From: Cliona cf. orientalis
Taxonomy: Eukaryota > Porifera > Demospongiae > Clionaida > Clionaidae
Direction of reading: 5' to 3'
Assembly (NCBI GenBank): GCA_963930775.1
Contig: OZ005707.1
Location: forward strand, 6,696,001-6,760,000
DNA: 64,000 nucleotides
A program made the translations under genes and the position numbers. Below are positions 57,662 to 64,000 of this stretch, one piece after another. The notes beneath the pieces were generated by a model that made no database searches, was not told where the DNA came from, and saw only the letters and a program-made list of their open reading frames with translations. Position 1 is the first letter of the stretch. Every line of letters begins with the position of its first letter.

Positions 57662-60600
57662 ATGTCGACTGGGACGAGAAGCAAGCGATCAGCCGTCCAA
57701 GAAGCCGGTACACCGGCCAAGATGGCGAAAATCAGCAACCATGTTGGAGAGGTGGATGGAAATCCAATTGCTCCCTCCAAGACAAAGGGAAAAGGTACAT
57801 CTACCCTGCCTGCCCGCCCGCCTCATGCGCCTGCCTGCATGATACAGTTTAGTGCCCTTCGCTGACTCACATACCCTAACTTTGCACTTTGCATGATCGG
57901 CACATGTGATCGGGCGGATCCTCCAGCCAATATGAATAATATAGTATTTTGAATGCAGTTATCCGAATAGGTCTGAAGATCGCTATTAAAATTTTTATGA
58001 GAGGAAATCTTACAAGCTCAATAGGTTTCATGTGATCAGTTCTATTGTTGTATTCATCACTTGCAGCTGGTGCTTCGGTCTCAGAGAAGGAAGCTGGTAA
58101 ACCGTCTGTGCGTCAGATCTTGGAGACACTGGAGTATGGCCCCGCCCCCGAGTCCCCTGCCGTGGCCAATGCCTGGTTAGACGATCATGGGCGGAGCTTT
58201 GGGCACTTTATTAACAATGCGTGGGTGAAGCCGAGCGGCCGAAAGACCTACGACTCCATCAACCCTGCCACCGGGGAGAAGATGGCTACTACCATCCAAG
58301 GTACCTTAGGGCTACGATTATTTGCGGGTACAAATTTTAGCAGATTTCGGAAATAGCGCATTTAGCGTGTACTCATTTTAGCGATTTTATTCAAAAATGT
58401 TGAAAATTTTAATATTCGCGGGTACAATTTTTAGCGAAAATTAGGCAAATCGCTAATTTCGCTAAATTTAGTACCCGCAAACAAAGGTACGTTATATCCC
58501 ATCAGATTCTTCTCAATCCCATGCATGTGAATTCAGTAGATCCCAATCCTAAGGGGCAACCATCCCATTGGCTGCGTAGGCGAACCTAATCCCTGCAAAA
58601 GGTCGAGTTTGTATGCTCCAGCTTAGCACATCGTACATGTACATGGCAGAGAACATGTGCATTTTTGTACCTGCCCATGCATACAGGTACCCAGGAGGAT
58701 GTGGAGTTGGCTGTGGATGCAGCGAGTAAGGCGTTTGAGAGCTGGAGCAAACTGCCGGGCCACGTCCGAGCCAGACACCTCTACTCTATAGCACGACATG
58801 TACAGAAGCATGCCAGGTAAGAAAAATTAATGTTGAATTCATGAATCTCATTGCTTTGGGAGGGTGATATTATAGTATAAGTACCGTATAGCCGGAAGTA
58901 ATGGCGGGAATTAAAAATCTTTCGATTCAGTCGGTACATGTATACATGCATGCGTGCAGGTTGATATCTGTCCTTGAGAGCATGGACAATGGAAAGTCAA
59001 TCAGAGAGAGCAGAGACTGTGACATCCCACTAGTGGCTCGCCACCTGTACCACCACTCTGGTCAGTCTGATTCCCATTCCCCATACTGGTATACATTCAA
59101 AGATTCATTCTTGGTTCTCAATTCTGTGATTCAGGTTGGGCGCAGCTGATGGATGAGGAGATGAAGGGGTGGGCTCCAATAGGAGTGGTAGCTGCCATTG
59201 TTCCATGGAATTTTCCACTCATGCTACTCTCTTGGAAGGTAACGATATAAATTTGTATGACAATATTTTTTTATTTTTCTGCCATGTATAATGTAGGTTT
59301 GTCCTGCCCTTGCTATGGGTAACACGGTTGTGCTAAAGCCAGCCTCCTACACTCGGCTGACTGCACTCCTCTTCGCAGAGATCTGTGCTGAGGCGGGACT
59401 TCCCCCTGGTTAGTGCAGTTTATTAATCTAATATAACACATGGAAAAAAATTTCGAACGCGTGTTTTTCTGGTAAAGGTCGTAAATCGCTCCTATATAAA
59501 CGTTATGAAAAATCGTAAAAAGTATATTGCGTTAAATTGGATCATGCGTTGTATTCGATTAACTACAGCAATCTATTGTAGTGTTTCTTGAGATCTTTGT
59601 GTATGATTTTTGCAGGTGTCTTCAACGTTGTCACGGGCAACGGGGCATTCGGTCAGTCGCTGGCTGAGCACCCCAAGGTGGACAAGGTCGGGTTCACGGG
59701 GTCAACAGAGGTGGGGCAGATCCTCCGCAAGGCCACGGCTGGGAGCGGAAAGAAGCTCTCCCTCGAGCTCGGAGGGAAATCCCCCTTTGTTGTGTTCGAT
59801 TCTGCTGACCTCGACACAGCCGTGGAGGGTGTGGTCGATGCCATCTACTTCAACCAGGGCCAGGTCAGTCAGTAAGACTGAACCAGAATTTTTAAAAAAA
59901 TTTTCCTTTTGCTGTAGGTTTGCAGTGCTGGTAGTCGACTGATAGTCCAGGAGGACATCGCTGATCGAATGGTGAAGAAGATCAAGGATCGGATGACTCA
60001 CCTCAGGCTCGGAGACTCCCTAGATAAGGTAGTACAAGTTTATACTTCATCTAGTCACAGAATTAGCTGATGAAAGGCCATGCTGATGTTTGAAACAGAA
60101 TTGAATGAACACTGCTGTTCTCACACCTCAGGGCATTGATATGGGACCCATTGTGCACGAGAGCCAGCGAAAATCGATCGACGAATTCATCCAGAAAGCC
60201 AAGCTTGAGGGGGCCGAGGTGTATCAGGCGTGTGCCTGTATGCCCCCCGGGGGGCTGTACTACCCCCCTACCCTCATCACCAAGGTTCAACCAGTCTCCA
60301 TTTGTGTCCAGGAAGAAGTGAGGAAAAAATTTTTTTTTTGTCGAATCAGCTGCTACAAAAATTTTAAAATTTCACTGACTTACTCACTGTACTAATTTAA
60401 AAATTTTTAATTTCAATAATATTTATCAGCTTTAATTCTCTCCCCCCCCCCCCCCCCCGGCAGATCTTTGGCCCTGTGCTGACAGTTGTCACATTCCGCA
60501 CTCCCAAGGAGGCCATAGCTTTGGCCAACAACACCAAGTTTGGCCTGGCAGCCAGCGTGTGGACGGAGAATGTGAACCTTGCCCTTGAGACGGCCATCAG

Positions 60601-62740
60601 CATCAAGGCAGGCGCCTGCTGGGTCAACTCTCACAACATGTTTGACGCAGCTGCCGGCTTTGGGGGATACAGGGAGAGTGGATTCGGCAGGGACGGAGGA
60701 AAAGAGGTACTTTAGGGCTCCGATTATTTGCGGGTACAAATCTTAGCAGATTTTGAAAATAACGCGTTTAGCAGGTACTCATTTAAGCGATTTTTCAGAA
60801 TTAACATTCTGTTTATTTGAAAATTAATATTCGCGGGTACAAATATTAGTGAAAATCGGGCAAATCGCTAATTTCACTAAATTTAGTACCCGCAAACAAA
60901 AGTGTCCTTAAGGTATTATTATCTTGAGAATTTTGACTGTAATTAGCTGTAATTATTCTAAGGAATTTGATTACTTTTTAGGGTCTCTTTGAGTACGTGA
61001 AGCCAGCGTGGCAGGCCAGGCCACGCCCACAGCCCGTTGAAGGAAAGGTGAAGTCTTTCGGAGCCAATGTGGCACCTCGACCTTTGAACCCTTCCCAGAA
61101 CGAATCCCAGCTCTACCCTGTTGCCATGGAGATTGAAGGAGCACAAGCACCAAGGTAACGCATTAATCATAATTTATATTTGTGAGTACATATACCTTAA
61201 AGGTTAAAAACATCCACCCCCTTCTATTCCTCCCCCAACCCCCTGAAATTTATCGGATAATTACTGTAATAATAATAATATAATTACCCTCATTGTACAT
61301 GTACGTGTTTCTCATTGTTCATAGCATCGATCGTACGTTGAAGATGTACATCGGCGGTTCCCAGAAGCGTCCCGATGCTCCCTATGCTCGCCCTGTGATG
61401 AGCGCAGACGGAAAGGTCGTAGGTCAAGTCAGCGAGGGAAACAGGAAGGACATCCGTGAGGCGGTGGAGGCTGCTCATGCAGCTGCTCCTGGGTGAGAAC
61501 AAGTTAATAATTACAGGATTCTCCCCAGCTCCTTTCAAATTAATGATGAAGTAAAATTGTGGCTTGTTGAAGTAAAATAAACCACATCAAAGGAAATAAT
61601 GGTGCGGCACTGTTCAAACTCATCTTGGGAGAACCCTGAATTAAAATAAGTAATACAAGTAAAATTTGAAAAATCACCCCCCCCCTCCTCGCAGGTGGGG
61701 TAAGAGAGCTGCTCACAACAGAGCACAGATAGTCTACTACATCGCAGAGAACTTGGAGCTCCGCCATGATGAGGTAGCTGCTCGAATCAGCGCCATGACC
61801 GGCAGGGAGATGGCAGACTGCAAGAGAGAGGTGGACCTGGCTGTTCAGAGGCTATTCTACTGGGGCGCCTATGCTGACAAATACGGAGGAACTGTACAGG
61901 TATGGCAGAGTTTTCTCTAAGACTTGTGCTTAGCCTGCCTAGAGGTGTTTATTTGTGTCTTTTTATTATTTCTCTCTCGATCTCTCTCTCTCCCCTCTCT
62001 CCTCTCTCAGGAGACCACCCTGTACGGATGTACCGTGCGTATCAATGAGCCAGTTGGTGTTGTAGGTATAGCCTGTCCCACCGAGTACCCTCTGCTGGCC
62101 TTTGTGTCTCTCTTTGCCCCTGCCGTTGTCCGTGGCAACACTATCATCATAATTCCCAGCGAGAAATATCCACTGTCGGCTACGGACCTCTACCAGGTAT
62201 GCAAAAAATATTCAATCTTCTGATTTTTGCCTTTATAGTCCTCTCTTTTATAGGTGTTTGATACGTCAGACCTTCCAGGGGGTGTGGTCAACATCATCAC
62301 CGGGTCACGTGACCACCTGACAAAATACTTAACTGAGCACCAAGATGTAGAGGCTATGTGGTAAGCTAAATATTTCAGGTACTGGCTCAGCTTATAAAAT
62401 TAATCAATTGTTTGTTTTATTCGTAGGTACTTTGGCAGCGCTGAGGGTAGCACATTTGTGGAGGCGGGGTCAGTGGAGAACGTCAAGAGGACGTGGGTGG
62501 ACTATGGCATCCCCCGAGACTGGACCCATCCTAACCAGGGACAGGTGCATGTCTCTCTCTCTCTCTTTCTTTCTCTCTCTCTCTCTCTCAGTGTATATAA
62601 TAATCATGACAAATTTTGTCCTCTTGACGACCCTTACCAACTCCCCATCTCTCCCTCTGCACTAGGGGGAGGAGTTTCTCTACCACTCCACTGAAGTGAA
62701 GAACATTTGGATGCCAATGGGAGAGATATTTGCAAATTGA
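57662..62740 (+). CDS. ALDH16A1: ALDH16A1-type two-domain aldehyde dehydrogenase
   Basis: Seventeen exons: 57662-57794, 58067-58300, 58686-58816, 58960-59060, 59134-59238, 59296-59408, 59615-59863, 59917-60028, 60132-60317, 60464-60706, 60982-61154, 61325-61492, 61695-61899, 62011-62196, 62254-62360, 62427-62544 and 62666-62740. Domain 1 is a complete [38 protein letters not shown], catalytic Glu in [13 protein letters not shown], catalytic Cys in FNQGQVCSAGSR, and [11 protein letters not shown]. Domain 2 (from about [18 protein letters not shown]) is a truncated second ALDH-like half without the Cys/Glu pair. That arrangement is characteristic of ALDH16. The exon 9 end was chosen to give [17 protein letters not shown], as in other ALDHs. 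Confidence 0.94.
58302..58490. mobile_element. MITE family 2, copy at the 5' splice site of ALDH16A1 intron 2
   Basis: The intron starts GTACCTTAGGGCTACGATTA, so the element's terminal TACCTTAGGGC overlaps the donor GTA. It ends near acaaaggtac. The right end is shorter than in the other copies. Confidence 0.75.
60708..60914. mobile_element. MITE family 2, copy at the 5' splice site of ALDH16A1 intron 10
   Basis: The intron starts GTACTTTAGGGCTCCGATTA and the element ends AAAGTGTCCTTAAGGTA. Most of this 275-bp intron is the element. Confidence 0.78.
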
Positions 62741-62945
62741 ATATTTGACTTTTGAATCGGACTCATTTTAATAATGGTCTGTGATCTTCGGTATAATAAT
62801 ATATTATTATGTTTAATTTGTACTAGTCTGTTGATTTTTTTTTAATTTTGTGACCCCGTTAACTATTATTCATTGCGACCCTTCGTTAAATTTTGATTTA
62901 TATTATTGGTCTGATTTCTGTCTCATCCAATCTGTTGTCTCTCAA

Positions 62946-64000
62946 AACTAATAATAATCATGGAGTCAAGTAGGGATACCTGGATGTGCCATATAATATT
63001 ATGTAATACACTACAAATACCCAAAAATAGGTAATTTTGTGAAATTTCACCAAAATTTCTAAGTGTGAAAATCAGAATCTCCAGCAAATTCTCTATCTAA
63101 CAAGACCAAGATTATATTCATCAAATCAATTGTACATGCTTGAACCAGATGTACAAAAGATACACTACTAATACCCAAAAATCTCAAAAATAGGTAATTT
63201 TGTGAAATTTCACCAAAATTTCTAAGCATGAAAATCAGAATCTCCAGCAAATTCTCTATCTAACAAGACCAAGGTCATTCATCAAATCAATTGTACATGC
63301 TGGAACCAGATGTACAAAAGATACACTATGAATACCCAAAAATCTCAAAAATAGGTAATTTTGTGAAATTTCACCAAAATTTCTAAGCGAGAAAATCAGA
63401 ATCTCCAGCAAATTCTCTATCTAACAAGACCAAGATCATTCATCAAATCAATTGTACATGCTGGAACCAGATGTACAAAAGAAATCGCCATTTCTTTCTT
63501 TTTTATTTCCAGGGACTGCTCACCTTGGTTCTCATATAAGTGCACACTAAAAAAAATAGTCTTGTGCCCTAACTAAGAAAAAAAAAACTATTGGAAGGAA
63601 AAAAAATAGTCCCAATCATCCCTCCCCCCGGGCCGAGGTGCCGCAGCTTCGGTGATCCGTTTGGGAGTGACACTGCGGACATTACCGCAATTGGCCATAC
63701 TTCCAGGGATGGGGGGTATTCAAGGGAGGAACCTGGGCGACCCCTAAGCCATATATGCCCAGGACCATGTGCAGTTTTCAGCTGCAGGTGCCAGAGGTTA
63801 CCCCTGACACCGCCTAGCCCCGTTATCGATAGTACCTCCCAGAAAATGCTATTTTATTGAGCTGGGACAGGGGGTAGCAAAACGCGTATGGTTTCACGTT
63901 GGAATGTACAGACCGTGACGTAATTAATTAAAAACTATGAATATCATTAACTTTATACCGCGGCGCGCGCCAAAGTGTATCTCAGCAACGGAAAGAGCTA
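62946..64000 (-). repeat. dispersed repeat, copy B (inverted relative to copy A), continues past the window
   Basis: Reverse complement of 5311-6153. The tail has at least three units of about 162 bp, with aaattctctatctaac at 63086, 63249 and 63410. It is followed by T/A-runs and the GC-rich core (about 63620-63860). Identity to copy A in the core is about 97% by eye. No coding frame recognised. Confidence 0.85.

Noticed and set aside
62946-63480. CRISPR-like array of 162-bp repeats
   Set aside because: Units are directly adjacent without unique spacers, and the genome is eukaryotic. This is a tandem repeat tail.

Overview
This is a gene-dense stretch of an animal nuclear genome. Coding regions are split by many short introns (often 50-150 bp) with GT..AG borders and CT-rich acceptors. 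Gene content is metazoan: a voltage-gated calcium channel beta subunit, TRAK/Milton, a transglutaminase, an ING PHD protein and a full ABCA transporter. The compact layout, AT-rich spacers and a GH3/ricin-lectin hydrolase pair suggest an early-branching invertebrate, most likely a sponge. That assignment is inference and was not tested by any search.

Layout: CCDC47 (-, 5' part only), HYPK (+), RPS27 (+), SRP19 (-), SNU13 (+), a dispersed repeat (copy A), COPS5/CSN5 (-), TAF12 (+), La/SSB (-), an ING protein (+), transglutaminase (-), GH3 hydrolase copy A (+), a complete Ty3-type LTR retrotransposon (-), OMA1 (-), METTL3 (-), CACNB (+), a 14 kb ABCA transporter (-), TRAK/Milton (+), a type I phosphodiesterase-like protein (-), GH3 copy B (-), ALDH16A1 (+), and repeat copy B running off the right edge in inverse orientation to copy A.

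Most genes are housekeeping: ribosome and SRP, U4 snRNP, COP9 signalosome, TFIID, La RNA chaperone, m6A methylation, mitochondrial protease. They do not form one pathway. The strongest organising feature is that sixteen of the genes form eight head-to-head pairs, with 67-426 bp between start codons. Gene models were built by hand by joining reading frames across GT/AG borders and checking against remembered family motifs. Exon ends given to the base are my splice choices.

Points most worth a second look: (1) the inverted GH3 pair, about 97% identical in a catalytic exon but only about 64% in the lectin part; (2) the two ~97% identical inverted copies of an unclassified structured repeat with a 162-bp tandem tail; (3) a small TA-flanked inverted-repeat element that twice begins exactly at a 5' splice site in ALDH16A1; (4) Maf/antioxidant-response motifs in the COPS5/TAF12 and OMA1 promoters; (5) an apparently young retrotransposon whose stop codon lies inside its own LTR.
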